Numbered from the stretch's first letter, positions 16,505 to 25,429 are shown. The stretch: 64,000 nt of DNA from Microbacterium sp. CGR2 (GCF_003626735.1 NZ_RBHX01000001.1:1426001-1490000), one strand, 5' to 3'. Translations and numbers: made by a program. The notes: generated by a model not told the origin, from the letters alone.

Positions 16505-16890
16505 CGATCAGAAGGGTGCGGACAGTTGACGGCCTCGCCGGACCGGTCGGTCCGTTCTCGCAGGCGGTCGTCGCGAATGGTTTCGTCTACACCTCGGGCC
16601 AGATCCCCGCGGGCGTCGATGGCACCATGCCCTCCGACTTCGAAGGGCAGCTGGAAGCGACTCTGCACAACCTCCGCACCCTTCTGGAAGGCGTCGGCAG
16701 CGGCATCGATCATGTCGTGAAGGTGAACGGATACCTCACCGATGCCGCCGATCTCGAGGCATACAACCGCATCTATGCGCGGTGGTTCGGCGAACACCTC
16801 CCCGCGAGGACGACCGTGGGCGTCAGCCTGTGGGGCGTCGCCCTCGAGCTCGAGTGCGTCGCCCTCATGAAGGACGAAACGGATGACTGA
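16501..16890 (+). CDS. RidA family (YjgF/YER057c/UK114) protein
   Basis: The 129-residue product has the RidA motifs PVGPFSQAVVANGFVYTSGQIP, VVKVNGYLTDAADLEAYN, the conserved Arg in HLPARTTVGV and the acidic ELECVAL strand. RidA enzymes hydrolyse enamine/imine intermediates that form when amino acids become 2-oxo acids. Its presence implies that such an intermediate arises in this pathway. It overlaps both neighbours (4 nt upstream, 8 nt downstream), so translation is tightly coupled. Confidence 0.92.
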   Translation: MTIRRVRTVDGLAGPVGPFSQAVVANGFVYTSGQIPAGVDGTMPSDFEGQLEATLHNLRTLLEGVGSGIDHVVKVNGYLTDAADLEAYNRIYARWFGEHLPARTTVGVSLWGVALELECVALMKDETDD

Positions 16891-17533
16891 GGCATCGTCC
16901 GTGGCCGGTGATCCTCTTGTCCACGCGATCCTGCGGGTCGAACTCCCCACCCTCGGCCACTTTCTCGAGGACGGGTTCTGCGATACGCGCATCCGTCCGG
17001 TCGGAGCCGTCGGCCGAATGGCGGGGCGAGCGGTGACCGTCGACCTCACCGAACCCGACGCGATCGCGGTGAATCATGCGCTGCTGCGTCTCCGGCCGGG
17101 CTCCGTGCTCGTGATCCAGGTGCACGGTGGGCGCCATGCCCCCGTCGGCGCGGTGACGGCCGCAGCCGCCGCCGCGCGGGGAGCGGCGGGAATCGTCGTG
17201 GACGGGCCCGTGACCGACCTGTCGGCTTTGAAGGCCACGGCCGCGGTGCTGCCCGTCTTCGCCACCGGCGCGACGGCATTGACCACGAAACGCCTGGGCA
17301 CCGCCACTGCGGGCGTCGGTCGGCCGGTCATCGTCGGAGGCGTGCCTCTCTCTGATGGTGATCTGGTCGCCGGTGACGAGAACGGCGTGGTCGCCTTCGG
17401 TTCCGACGCTCTCGACGCCGACATCCTGGATGCCGCCCTCCGTTCCGACCTTGCAGAACCCGAGCTGCTCGCGCGCATCCGCCGGGGGGATTCTCTCGAG
17501 GATCTTCTCGCCCTCGACATCGAAACACTCTGA
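16883..17533 (+). CDS. RraA-like family protein (atypical active site)
   Basis: The 216-residue protein has the RraA/HMG-aldolase swivelling fold pattern: a Gly-rich core AAAAARGAAGIVVDGPVTDL, the VFATGATALTTKR segment, and a C-terminal GDLVAGDENGVVAF strand. In RraA-like aldolases the core is normally DGxxRD, where Arg binds the substrate carboxylate. Here Arg is replaced by Thr (DGPVTD). The N-terminal part is also less typical. It may act on a different substrate or serve as a binding protein. It starts 8 nt inside the RidA gene and precedes the ThDP enzyme by 10 nt. Confidence 0.75.
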   Translation: MTEASSVAGDPLVHAILRVELPTLGHFLEDGFCDTRIRPVGAVGRMAGRAVTVDLTEPDAIAVNHALLRLRPGSVLVIQVHGGRHAPVGAVTAAAAAARGAAGIVVDGPVTDLSALKATAAVLPVFATGATALTTKRLGTATAGVGRPVIVGGVPLSDGDLVAGDENGVVAFGSDALDADILDAALRSDLAEPELLARIRRGDSLEDLLALDIETL

Positions 17534-17543
17534 AAGGCTCTGA

Positions 17544-19253
17544 ATGACCATCGAGACGACCACCGACTTTCGTGTGGCAGACATGCCGGGCACGCAAGGC
17601 CCCGCGCCGGAATCCGTGACGCGCTCCGCCGGGCACCTCATCGTCGCCCAGCTCGAGCGAGAAGGCGTCCAGCGCGTCTACGGTGTGCCGGGCGAGTCGT
17701 ATCTCGACGTGCTCGACGGCCTCCACGACTCGTCGATCGAGACCGTCATCACCCGGCACGAGGGTGGGGCGGCATTCATGGCTCTCGCCGAGGGGCGATT
17801 GACCGGCCGTGCCGGCGTCGCGATGGTCACCCGCGGTCCCGGCGCCGCGAACGCCTTCATCGCCGTGCACACCGCTTGGCAGGATGCGACGCCGATGGTG
17901 TTGTTCGTCGGACTCATCCCCGTGGCCGACCGTGGACGCGAAGCGTTTCAGGAGTTCGACCTCACCGGGTGGTTCGGGTCGACGGCGAAGCACGTCACCA
18001 CACTCGACGACCCGTCGTCAGCGGCGCGCGTCGTGACCGAGGCCATGCGGATCGCGCGCTCCGGTCGACCGGGCCCCGTGGTCATCGGTCTGCCTGAAGA
18101 CGTGATCCGGCTCTCCGCCGATGGCTCAGCGACCATCGAGCCGACCGCGGTCGCCGGGGCAGAGGCGGGCGCCACGGCCGTCGATGAGCTGGTTGCGCGT
18201 CTCCTGCGGTCCGAGCGCCCGGTCATCGTGGTCGGCGGGGAGGGCTGGTCCGCCGACACGGGTCAGGCGCTGAGCGATTGGGCGGAGCAGCACAGGATCC
18301 CGGTTCTGTCGGACTTCCGAGCGTACGACGCGGTTCCGCACGGCGGGGCGTACGTGGGAGCACTCGGTTACGGTCGGGCGGACCAGGCGGCAGCCCTCTT
18401 CGACGAAGCCGATCTTCTCGTCTTCATCGGGACCTCGAGGACGGACGTGCTGAGCGATGGCTACCGGCTCGGACATGACGCGACGACCGTCGTCGTGCTC
18501 CCTGGGGAGCCGACAGGGCACTCCGGACGCCTGGATCAGCAGATCGCCTCCGACGCCGCGAACCTCATCGACCGCCTGCCACGTTCGCTGGGGGTGACGT
18601 TCGACGAGAGTCGTCTTCGCGAGGCACGCGAGGCTCACGTCCGCTTCTCGACCCCTTCCACGCTGGTCGACGAGGCGCGGACGGATGCCGGCGGCGAAGA
18701 GTACGTCGATCTCACCGAGGTGATGGCGGTGCTCCGCGAGGAATTGTCCTCCGACGCCGTGATCACCTTCGGTGCCGGGAACCATGCGATCTGGCCGGCC
18801 CGCTATCTGCCTCACCACGCGCCGGCGACCCTTGTGGCACCCCGTAACGGGGCGATGGGTATGGGTGTTCCCGCCGCGGTCGCGGCCTCTCTCGTCTTTC
18901 CCGGGCGCGAGGTGCTGTCCATCGCCGGCGACGGGTGCTTCCTGATGAACGGTCAGGAGCTCGCGACAGCTGTCGGATACGGAGGACGATTCGTCGCGAT
19001 CGTCGTGGACAACGGCGTGTACGCGACCATCCGTGAGCACCAGGAGGCCCACTACCCGGGCCGCCCCTCGGGGACGCACTTGACGAACCCGGACTTTGCG
19101 GCGTTGGCGCGGTCGTACGGAGCGTACGGCGAGACGGTTGCGAGCACCGCCGGATTCCGCGATGCGTACCGGCGGGCCCGTGCGAGCAGGCTTCCTGCCG
19201 TGCTCCATCTGCGCCAAGACCCGGCCGTTCGCGCACCGTCGACTGCCGTCTGA
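17544..19253 (+). CDS. Thiamine diphosphate-dependent enzyme (acetolactate synthase/decarboxylase superfamily)
   Basis: The 569-residue enzyme has the three ThDP-enzyme domains. The pyrimidine-binding domain carries the catalytic Glu in TRHEGGAAFMA (E73). The central Rossmann-like domain (about 195-330) contains VIVVGGEGWSAD. The diphosphate domain has the metal motif GDG (462-464) and Asn 490. It resembles acetolactate-synthase-like enzymes and 2-oxo acid decarboxylases such as 5-guanidino-2-oxopentanoate decarboxylase. No small ALS subunit is present, which argues against branched-chain biosynthesis. An aldehyde dehydrogenase in the same operon fits a 2-oxo acid decarboxylase that yields an aldehyde. 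The precise reaction is inference. Confidence 0.85.
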   Translation: MTIETTTDFRVADMPGTQGPAPESVTRSAGHLIVAQLEREGVQRVYGVPGESYLDVLDGLHDSSIETVITRHEGGAAFMALAEGRLTGRAGVAMVTRGPGAANAFIAVHTAWQDATPMVLFVGLIPVADRGREAFQEFDLTGWFGSTAKHVTTLDDPSSAARVVTEAMRIARSGRPGPVVIGLPEDVIRLSADGSATIEPTAVAGAEAGATAVDELVARLLRSERPVIVVGGEGWSADTGQALSDWAEQHRIPVLSDFRAYDAVPHGGAYVGALGYGRADQAAALFDEADLLVFIGTSRTDVLSDGYRLGHDATTVVVLPGEPTGHSGRLDQQIASDAANLIDRLPRSLGVTFDESRLREAREAHVRFSTPSTLVDEARTDAGGEEYVDLTEVMAVLREELSSDAVITFGAGNHAIWPARYLPHHAPATLVAPRNGAMGMGVPAAVAASLVFPGREVLSIAGDGCFLMNGQELATAVGYGGRFVAIVVDNGVYATIREHQEAHYPGRPSGTHLTNPDFAALARSYGAYGETVASTAGFRDAYRRARASRLPAVLHLRQDPAVRAPSTAV

Positions 19254-19281
19254 CATCGTGCCGATTCGAGGAGGATCCGCC

Positions 19282-20613
19282 ATGCCCATCGAACACGGAG
19301 CGGTCGCCCCGGCCCCTTCAGACTCCGCCGACGGTGAAAGGCAGGCCGTGCAGGCCGAACGCTTTCTCGCCGACTTCGCTCGTCTGAGCGCCTTCGGAGC
19401 GACAGGTAACGGAGGCGTCGACCGGCAGGCGGGCAGCGAAGCCGACGTCGCCCAGCGGCGTTGGTTCGCTGCGCTTCTCGAGGCGCATGGTCTGCGGGTG
19501 GAGTACGACCGGATCGGCAATCAGTTCGGTCTGCTCGTGGTCGACCCGGAGGCGCCATACGTCGTCGTCGGCTCACACCTCGACTCTCAGCCGACCGCCG
19601 GGCGCTACGACGGCGCATACGGTGTGCTCGCCGCCGCGCATGCCGCATTCCGGCTTGCGGACGAGTGGTCGGCGGACGGCGCGACGACACCGCGGTACAA
19701 CCTCGCCGTGGTCAACTGGTTCAACGAAGAAGGCTCGCGGTTCACTCCGTCGATGATGGGCTCGAGCGTCTACACGGGTGTGCTGCCGTTGGAGCAGGCG
19801 TTGCGCACGACGGATCGCGCAGGAACGACCGTGACCGAGGTGCTGCAGCCTGCGGGTTTCCTCGGCGCCGGTGACGGTCCGGAAGCCGCGTTCTGCGCCG
19901 AGATCCACATCGAGCAGGGACGGGTGCTGGAGAACTCGGGCACCACGATCGGTCTCGTCACCGCGAGCTGGGCGGCCAGCAAGTACGTCGTCACCGTGGA
20001 AGGCGCGCAAGCGCACTCAGGGGCGACAGTGATGGGCGATCGCAGAGACGCCCTGTACGGCGCGTCGCTCCTGGTGGTGTTCGCGCGCGAACTGGCAGAC
20101 AGATTTCCCGGCGTGCTGCACACGGCCGTCGGGCAGCTCGACGTCTACCCGAACTCTCCGGTCGTGGTGGCCTCGCACGTCCGATTGCTGCTCGACCTTC
20201 GCTGCGCCGACGAATCCGTCCTCTCCCAAGCGAACGCACTGCTGCAGGAACGCTTTGCCGAGATCGAGGACATCGCGGGAGTCGGCATCCAGCGGGTGCT
20301 GTCCCACGAATGGGGTATCGACCCCTATCAGCCGGAGGGCGTCGACCTTGCGCGGGCTTCTGCGGAATGGCTCGGGTACTCCCGTGAGGAGATCCTCACC
20401 GTCGCCGGGCATGATTCGATAAACATGAAGAGGCAAGTGACCACGGTCATGTTGTTCGTGCCTTCGGTGGACGGTGTCTCTCACAACGAGGGCGAATACA
20501 CCCGCGACGAGGACCTGGTCGCCGGACTCGACGTCCTGACCGACGTCGTCAGACGACTCGCGCAGGGAGAATTGGCGCCCATCTCCGGCGCTGCTGAGGA
20601 GCGAACCAGATGA
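19282..20613 (+). CDS. M20 Zn-dependent hydrolase, hydantoinase/carbamoylase family
   Basis: The 443-residue enzyme has the N-carbamoylase/allantoate amidohydrolase signatures. Metal ligands lie in VVGSHLDSQPTAGRYDGAYG (about residues 94-113). It also shows NWFNEEGSRF, CAEIHIEQGRVLE, VAGHDSINMKR and GVSHNEGEY. Family members cleave N-carbamoyl amino acids, allantoate or ureidoglycolate, releasing ammonia and CO2. ATG 19282 follows GAGGAGGA; a longer open frame upstream overlaps the ThDP gene and is not used. It overlaps the aldehyde dehydrogenase start by 4 nt. With the first M20 enzyme it makes two amide-bond hydrolases in one operon. Confidence 0.9.
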   Translation: MPIEHGAVAPAPSDSADGERQAVQAERFLADFARLSAFGATGNGGVDRQAGSEADVAQRRWFAALLEAHGLRVEYDRIGNQFGLLVVDPEAPYVVVGSHLDSQPTAGRYDGAYGVLAAAHAAFRLADEWSADGATTPRYNLAVVNWFNEEGSRFTPSMMGSSVYTGVLPLEQALRTTDRAGTTVTEVLQPAGFLGAGDGPEAAFCAEIHIEQGRVLENSGTTIGLVTASWAASKYVVTVEGAQAHSGATVMGDRRDALYGASLLVVFARELADRFPGVLHTAVGQLDVYPNSPVVVASHVRLLLDLRCADESVLSQANALLQERFAEIEDIAGVGIQRVLSHEWGIDPYQPEGVDLARASAEWLGYSREEILTVAGHDSINMKRQVTTVMLFVPSVDGVSHNEGEYTRDEDLVAGLDVLTDVVRRLAQGELAPISGAAEERTR

Positions 20614-21977
20614 CCGACTACATCGTCACAGATCCTTCGACCAACCAGGTGGTGCGCCGGTTCGAGTCAGCGACCGACGCCGACGTGGATGCGGCCGTCG
20701 CCCGGGCGGCGCAGGGCTTCGAGGCCTGGCGCAGGCTCACCATCGAGGAGCGGTGCCGCTACCTCGCGGCGGTCGCCGCGGAGTATCGCGCGGACAGTGA
20801 TCGCCTCGCCCGCATCATCACAAGGGAGATGGGGAAGACGACGGCGGAGGCGCTCGGCGAGATCGGGATCGTGGCCGATATCTACGACTACTATGCGGTG
20901 AACGGCCCGGCATTCGCCGCGGATCGGCCCCTCCCGGTCGCGGAGGGTGAAGCGGTCGTTCGCACCGCCCCGATCGGAGTGCTCCTGGGAATCATGCCGT
21001 GGAACTATCCGTACTACCAGGTGGCGAGATTCGCGGCGCCCAATCTCGCGCTGGGCAACACGATCGTGCTGAAGCATGCGCCGAGCTGTCCGGAGTCGGC
21101 GGCGGCCATCGCCGAGCTGTTCGAGCGGGTCGGCCTGCCAGAAGGGGCATACGAGAACGTCTATGCCTCTGAGGCGCAGGTCGCACGCATCATCGAGCAC
21201 CCCGCGGTGCAGGGAGTCTCGCTCACCGGTTCGGAGCGCGCCGGCCGTGCTGTGGGCGAACTCGCCGGAAGAGCCATGAAGAAGGTCGTGCTCGAGCTCG
21301 GTGGATCGGATCCGTTCATCGTGTTGCCGGATGCCGACGTCGACGCAGCTGCCCGCGCCGCGGTGATCGGACGGATGGGCAATGCGGGCCAGGCCTGCAC
21401 TGCCTCGAAGAGGTTCATCATCTCGGATGAGGTGTACGACGCATTCGTCGAACGCTTCACTCGTCTTGTCAGCGAGCTACGCGTCGGCGATCCGCTCGAA
21501 GACGGCGTTTCCTTCGGGCCGCTGTCGTCGGAGGCGGCGGCGAGAGCCGTCATCGACCAGGTCGACGATGCGACCGCCCATGGCGCGACCGCGCTCACCG
21601 GCGGACGTCGTCTCGACCGTCCTGGCGCGTTCGTGGAGCCCACCATCCTGGTCGACGTCACCCCGGAGGCCCGCGCCTATCGCGAGGAGATCTTCGGGCC
21701 TGTCGCCGTCGTGCACCGCGTCACCTCGGTCGACGCCGCGGTGCAACTCGCGAACGACACGCCCTACGGCCTCGGCAGTGTGATCTTCGGATCGGATCGT
21801 GGCCTCATCGCCGACGTCGCCGATCGACTGGATGTCGGGATGGTGTCGATAAACGCGCCATCGCAGACCCAGGCCGATCTGCCGTTCGGTGGCGTGAAGG
21901 CTTCGGGAGTCGGACGAGAGCTGGGCGAATACGGAATGGCGGAATTCGTGAACCGCAAGCTCATCCGGTGGCAGTGA
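20610..21977 (+). CDS. NAD(P)-dependent aldehyde dehydrogenase
   Basis: The 455-residue protein has all ALDH landmarks: GIMPWNYPYYQVARFAAP, the nucleotide-binding SLTGSERAGRAVGELA, the catalytic Glu in VVLELGGSDPF, the catalytic Cys in NAGQACTASKRF, and EEIFGPVAVV. Its spacing and the N-terminal VTDPSTNQVVRRFESA resemble succinate-semialdehyde dehydrogenases. It oxidises an aldehyde to the acid. In this operon the aldehyde probably comes from the ThDP enzyme. It is the last gene of the catabolic operon; no clear terminator was found before the convergent radical SAM gene. Confidence 0.92.
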   Translation: MTDYIVTDPSTNQVVRRFESATDADVDAAVARAAQGFEAWRRLTIEERCRYLAAVAAEYRADSDRLARIITREMGKTTAEALGEIGIVADIYDYYAVNGPAFAADRPLPVAEGEAVVRTAPIGVLLGIMPWNYPYYQVARFAAPNLALGNTIVLKHAPSCPESAAAIAELFERVGLPEGAYENVYASEAQVARIIEHPAVQGVSLTGSERAGRAVGELAGRAMKKVVLELGGSDPFIVLPDADVDAAARAAVIGRMGNAGQACTASKRFIISDEVYDAFVERFTRLVSELRVGDPLEDGVSFGPLSSEAAARAVIDQVDDATAHGATALTGGRRLDRPGAFVEPTILVDVTPEARAYREEIFGPVAVVHRVTSVDAAVQLANDTPYGLGSVIFGSDRGLIADVADRLDVGMVSINAPSQTQADLPFGGVKASGVGRELGEYGMAEFVNRKLIRWQ

Positions 21978-22043
21978 CGGCCGGGGCGTGCGCTCCGCCG
22001 GTCACCGCGTCGTCTGCCATCTGCCGCTTCGCCGGGTGTCGGC

Positions 22044-23105
22044 TCAGAACAGCATCGGCTGGGGTGCGGTCGCGAGTGCAGGTGCGGACGCTGATCTCGT
22101 GGCCGGCGCTGTGCGCGCGAAACTCCCTCGCCATGGTGTGAGGTCTTCCTCGTCGCTTCCGTCGAGCCCATGCATGCGGATCAGTGGTCGCGCTCGTTTG
22201 GCGAGCCACTGCCGATAGGGCTTCGGGGCTTCGGCGGACATCCCGGGATACAGCCCGAGGTAGGAGGAGACGAGGTCGGGTCGCGCCTCGCCGAGCCACT
22301 TCATGAACCAGGGCTTGACCCCGGGTCGAAGGTGGAGCGCGCCGTAGATGACACGTCGGGCTCCGGCTTCTTTGATGCGTCGGAGCGCGTCGTCGATGGC
22401 CTCGACCGAATCGGTCATGTGCGGCATGATCGGCATGAGGAAGACCGTCGCGCGGAACCCGGCATCCGCCAGAGCGCGCACCGTGTCGAGTCGAGCCTGC
22501 GTCGTCGGCGCCCCCGGCTCTATCGCCTTCTGCAGCTCATCGTCGTACATCGCGATCGACATCTGCACATCGACGGGAACCCGCGTGCCGGCCGCCACCA
22601 GCAGCGGGATGTCGCGGCGGATCAGCGTGCCCTTGGTGAGGATCGACATCGGAGTCCCCGAGGCGGCGAGTGCATCGATGATCCCGGGCATCAGCTTGTA
22701 GCGGCCCTCTGCCCGTTGGTACGGATCGGTGTTCGTTCCCAACGCGACGGTCTCGTGCTGCCAACTGCCGCGCCGGAGCTCTTTCTCGAGCACATCGACG
22801 ACGTTCACCTTGACGACGATCTGCGAATCGAAGTCGGCTCCTCCGTCGAGGTCGAGGTACTCGTGGGTTCCGCGCGCGAAACAGTAAACACAAGCATGAC
22901 TGCATCCGCGGTAGGGATTGATGGTCCAGGCGAACGGCATGCGCGAGGCTCCGGGCACATGATTGAGCGCAGACTTGGCGAGAACCTCATGGAACGTCAT
23001 CCCGGCGAACTCCGGCGTCGTCACGGAGCGGATGATGTTGCGATCCTCCATGCCCGGCAGCGCCGCGGCATCGGTCTCCCCGACTTTCTGTCCCTGCCAT
23101 CTCAT
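22044..23105 (-). CDS. Rv2578c-family radical SAM protein
   Basis: The 353-residue protein begins MRWQGQKVGETDAAALPGM. Its radical SAM cluster motif CSHACVYCF (CxxxCxxC, about residues 70-77) follows FAWTINPYRGC. Further conserved parts are VALGTNTDPYQRAEGRYKL and LTKGTLIRRD. It has the layout of the actinobacterial Rv2578c family, distantly related to spore photoproduct lyase-like proteins; the reaction is unknown. The C-terminal 25 residues are Ala/Pro/Ser-rich. It is divergent from the VanY-type gene, and an SOS-box-like sequence lies just upstream of its start. Confidence 0.9.
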   Translation of the reverse strand: MRWQGQKVGETDAAALPGMEDRNIIRSVTTPEFAGMTFHEVLAKSALNHVPGASRMPFAWTINPYRGCSHACVYCFARGTHEYLDLDGGADFDSQIVVKVNVVDVLEKELRRGSWQHETVALGTNTDPYQRAEGRYKLMPGIIDALAASGTPMSILTKGTLIRRDIPLLVAAGTRVPVDVQMSIAMYDDELQKAIEPGAPTTQARLDTVRALADAGFRATVFLMPIMPHMTDSVEAIDDALRRIKEAGARRVIYGALHLRPGVKPWFMKWLGEARPDLVSSYLGLYPGMSAEAPKPYRQWLAKRARPLIRMHGLDGSDEEDLTPWRGSFARTAPATRSASAPALATAPQPMLF

Positions 23106-23110
23106 CGATA

Positions 23111-23166
23111 CATTCGAACATAGAACCGAAACAACGGCAAGTCTTCATGCGACATCCGTTCGAATG
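23111..23166. promoter_or_regulatory. Divergent regulatory region with inverted repeat and SOS-box-like site
   Basis: CATTCGAAC (23111-23119) and GTTCGAATG (23158-23166) are a perfect 9-bp inverted repeat in the gap between the radical SAM and carboxypeptidase genes. Within it, 23114-23129 reads TCGAAC-N4-AACCGA. Compared with the actinobacterial LexA consensus TCGAAC-N4-GTTCGA, one half-site is perfect and the other matches at 3 of 6 positions. DNA-damage control of one or both genes is possible but unproven. Confidence 0.35.
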
Positions 23167-23179
23167 AGAGAATGAAGCA

Positions 23180-24109
23180 ATGCACCTCTTGCCGCACGCC
23201 CAGCATGCGGCTCCGCGTTCCCCGATCCGCGGGCCGGCGCTCCCGATCGGCGTGGCCGTGACCGCCGTCGGGATGATGCTGTCGATCGCCTCGGCACCCC
23301 TGACCCCGGCGTCGGAACCGACGATGCCCGAACCCGTTGCCGTCGTTCAGGTCCCGTCTGTTCGCGTCGAGGCCACGGAGGCATCCGACCCGTGCGGAGA
23401 GCCCTCGGTGCAGCAGGCGCTCGCCGCCGGTGACGACGCGGCGACCATCGCGGGTTTCGGTGGGGGCGAGAACTTCCGCGCCGCTGTGGTCGCGGGCAAC
23501 GCGCCGTGCATCTCGCTGAGCGACCCGGCTCGCGTCTGGGTCGTGGTGAACAAGGGTCGTCCGCTCGACCCGCCCGACTATGAGCCCTCGGGCCTCGAAC
23601 CGGTACCTCTGCAGATGACGACGCTCTCGGGTCGCGTGCGCTCCGAGGTGGCTGCCGCCGTCGGCCAGATGGCGGACGCGGCGGAGGCCGCAGGTGTGGG
23701 GCGCATCGGGGCCAACAACGGCTACCGCTCCTACGGGCTGCAGGTGACCACGTATGAGTCACACGTCCGCGCGCAAGGCCAGAGCGGTGCGGATGCCGGC
23801 TCGGCCCGACCCGGCCACAGTGAGCATCAGACGGGGCTGGCGCTCGACGTCGTCGCCTGCGGGGCCGGTTGCGGTGGGCTCGATGGTTTCGGCGGAACGG
23901 GGCAGAGCGACTGGGTGGCGGCCCACGCCTGGGAGTACGGCTTCATCGTGCGCTACGAGGATGCCGGTACCCCGGTCACGGGCTATGCGCCGGAACCCTG
24001 GCATCTGCGTTACGTCGGAGTAGATCTGGCCGCCGCCTACCATCAGGGCGGCTTCCACACGCTCGAGGAGTTCTTCGGGCTGCCGGCGGCGCCCGACTAC
24101 GCCCACTGA
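23180..24109 (+). CDS. VanY-type D-alanyl-D-alanine carboxypeptidase (M15 family)
   Basis: The 309-residue protein has an N-terminal hydrophobic segment (about residues 22-43), so it is exported or anchored. Its C-terminal M15B peptidase domain shows NNGYRSYGLQ, the zinc motif SEHQTGLALDV (SxHxxGxAxD), and the third ligand in EPWHLRYVG. Such enzymes trim the terminal D-Ala from peptidoglycan stems. The region between (about 60-150) is Pro-rich and less conserved. No vancomycin-resistance genes adjoin it, so a housekeeping wall-remodelling role is more likely than resistance. Confidence 0.88.
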   Translation: MHLLPHAQHAAPRSPIRGPALPIGVAVTAVGMMLSIASAPLTPASEPTMPEPVAVVQVPSVRVEATEASDPCGEPSVQQALAAGDDAATIAGFGGGENFRAAVVAGNAPCISLSDPARVWVVVNKGRPLDPPDYEPSGLEPVPLQMTTLSGRVRSEVAAAVGQMADAAEAAGVGRIGANNGYRSYGLQVTTYESHVRAQGQSGADAGSARPGHSEHQTGLALDVVACGAGCGGLDGFGGTGQSDWVAAHAWEYGFIVRYEDAGTPVTGYAPEPWHLRYVGVDLAAAYHQGGFHTLEEFFGLPAAPDYAH

Positions 24110-24259
24110 TCGGCGCGGATGCTCGGGTTGCGGCATCCGACAACCACGGAACCCAGTTTCACGTTTCGTGGGATGCATTCTCACAATGAGCTGTCTCGGG
24201 TCCATGCTGCGCCCTAGAATCGCCGGAGCAACGATGCATGAGACGTTCAGGAGGACGGC

Positions 24260-25423
24260 ATGGAACGCGACATCTATGAAGAGGATCACGAGGCTTTCCG
24301 GGACCTCGTCAAGGATTTCGTCAAGCGCCACGTGACGAACGCGACGATCGAGAAGTGGGATGCCGACGGAGAAGTCGACCGTGCGACGATGCTCGCGGCC
24401 GGCGAAGCCGGGATCATCGGGCTGTCCGTCCCCGAGGAGTTCGGCGGTGCCGGCATGCTGCAGGACTACCGGTTCCGCGCGGTCGTGAACGAAGAGGTCA
24501 TCGCGGTGGGCGCCGGTTCGCTCGCCGGGGCCTTCGGCATCCAGGACGACCTGGCCATCCCCTACCTGGTGCACATGGGCACGCAGGAGCAGAAGGAGAA
24601 ATGGCTGCCGCGGATGGCAACCGGTGAAGTCGTCGGCGCGCTCGCGATGACCGAGCCGGGAGCCGGCAGCGACCTGCGCGGGATCAAGACCACCGCCAAG
24701 AAGGTCGACGGCGGCTACATCGTCAACGGCGCGAAGACCTTCATCTCGTCGGGCGCGACCGCCGACCTCGTCGTCACCTTCGTCAAAACAGGAGAGGGCA
24801 ACCGCCCCGACGCGTTCAGCCTCGTGCTGATCGAGAACGGCATGGAGGGGTTCGACCACGGCAAGAAGCTGCACAAGATGGGCTTCCAAGGTCACGACAC
24901 CGCCGAGCTGTCGTTCAGCGACGTGTTCGTTCCGGACGAGAACCTCATCGGCGGCAAAGAGGGTATGGGCTTCATCCAGCTCATGATGAACCTGCCGCTC
25001 GAGCGCCTGTCGATCGGCGTCGCGGGAGCCGCCGCGGCCCAGGCCGCTCTCAACTGGACGGTCGCCTACACGAAGGACCGCGAGGCCTTCGGCGAGCGGA
25101 TCATCGACTTCCAGAACACGCGGTTCAAGATCGCCGACATGGCGACCACGGTCGACGCGCTCTGGGCATACATCGACCGCGCGCTGCTCGCCTACAAGGA
25201 GGGCAAGCTCACTCCGGAGGAGGCCGCGAAGGTCAAGTTCTGGGCGACCGAGCGCGAGTGGGAAGTGCTCGACACCGGCGTGCAGCTGCACGGAGGCTAC
25301 GGCTACATCACGGAGTACCCGATCGCCCGGGCATTCCTCGACGCCCGTGTGCACCGCATCTACGGAGGCACCAACGAGATCATGCGCGAGATCGTCGGCC
25401 GCCAGATCGCCGGCAAGCGCTGA
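24260..25423 (+). CDS. Acyl-CoA dehydrogenase
   Basis: The 387-residue protein is a standard acyl-CoA dehydrogenase. It has the N-terminal helical domain beginning EEDHEAFRDLVKDFVKRHV, the FAD/substrate motif ALAMTEPGAGSDLRGIKTTA, FISSGATADLVV, and the C-terminal QLHGGYGYITEYPIARAFLDARVHR segment cut here by family standards at GGTNEIMREIV. The family oxidises acyl-CoA to enoyl-CoA in fatty-acid or branched-chain catabolism, passing electrons to ETF. ATG 24260 follows CAGGAGGACGGC. TAGAAT at 24215-24220 is a possible -10. It is monocistronic. Confidence 0.93.
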   Translation: MERDIYEEDHEAFRDLVKDFVKRHVTNATIEKWDADGEVDRATMLAAGEAGIIGLSVPEEFGGAGMLQDYRFRAVVNEEVIAVGAGSLAGAFGIQDDLAIPYLVHMGTQEQKEKWLPRMATGEVVGALAMTEPGAGSDLRGIKTTAKKVDGGYIVNGAKTFISSGATADLVVTFVKTGEGNRPDAFSLVLIENGMEGFDHGKKLHKMGFQGHDTAELSFSDVFVPDENLIGGKEGMGFIQLMMNLPLERLSIGVAGAAAAQAALNWTVAYTKDREAFGERIIDFQNTRFKIADMATTVDALWAYIDRALLAYKEGKLTPEEAAKVKFWATEREWEVLDTGVQLHGGYGYITEYPIARAFLDARVHRIYGGTNEIMREIVGRQIAGKR

Positions 25424-25429
25424 GGTCCG

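Noticed and set aside
13724..21977. Allantoin/purine degradation operon
   Set aside because: The PucR-type regulator and carbamoylase-type hydrolase hint at it, but allantoinase, ureidoglycolate enzymes and xanthine dehydrogenase are absent, and the ThDP enzyme looks more like a 2-oxo acid decarboxylase than a clear glyoxylate carboligase.
23180..24109. Vancomycin-resistance VanY
   Set aside because: The M15 domain fits, but no vanHAX or vanRS genes are next to it; a wall-housekeeping carboxypeptidase is more likely.
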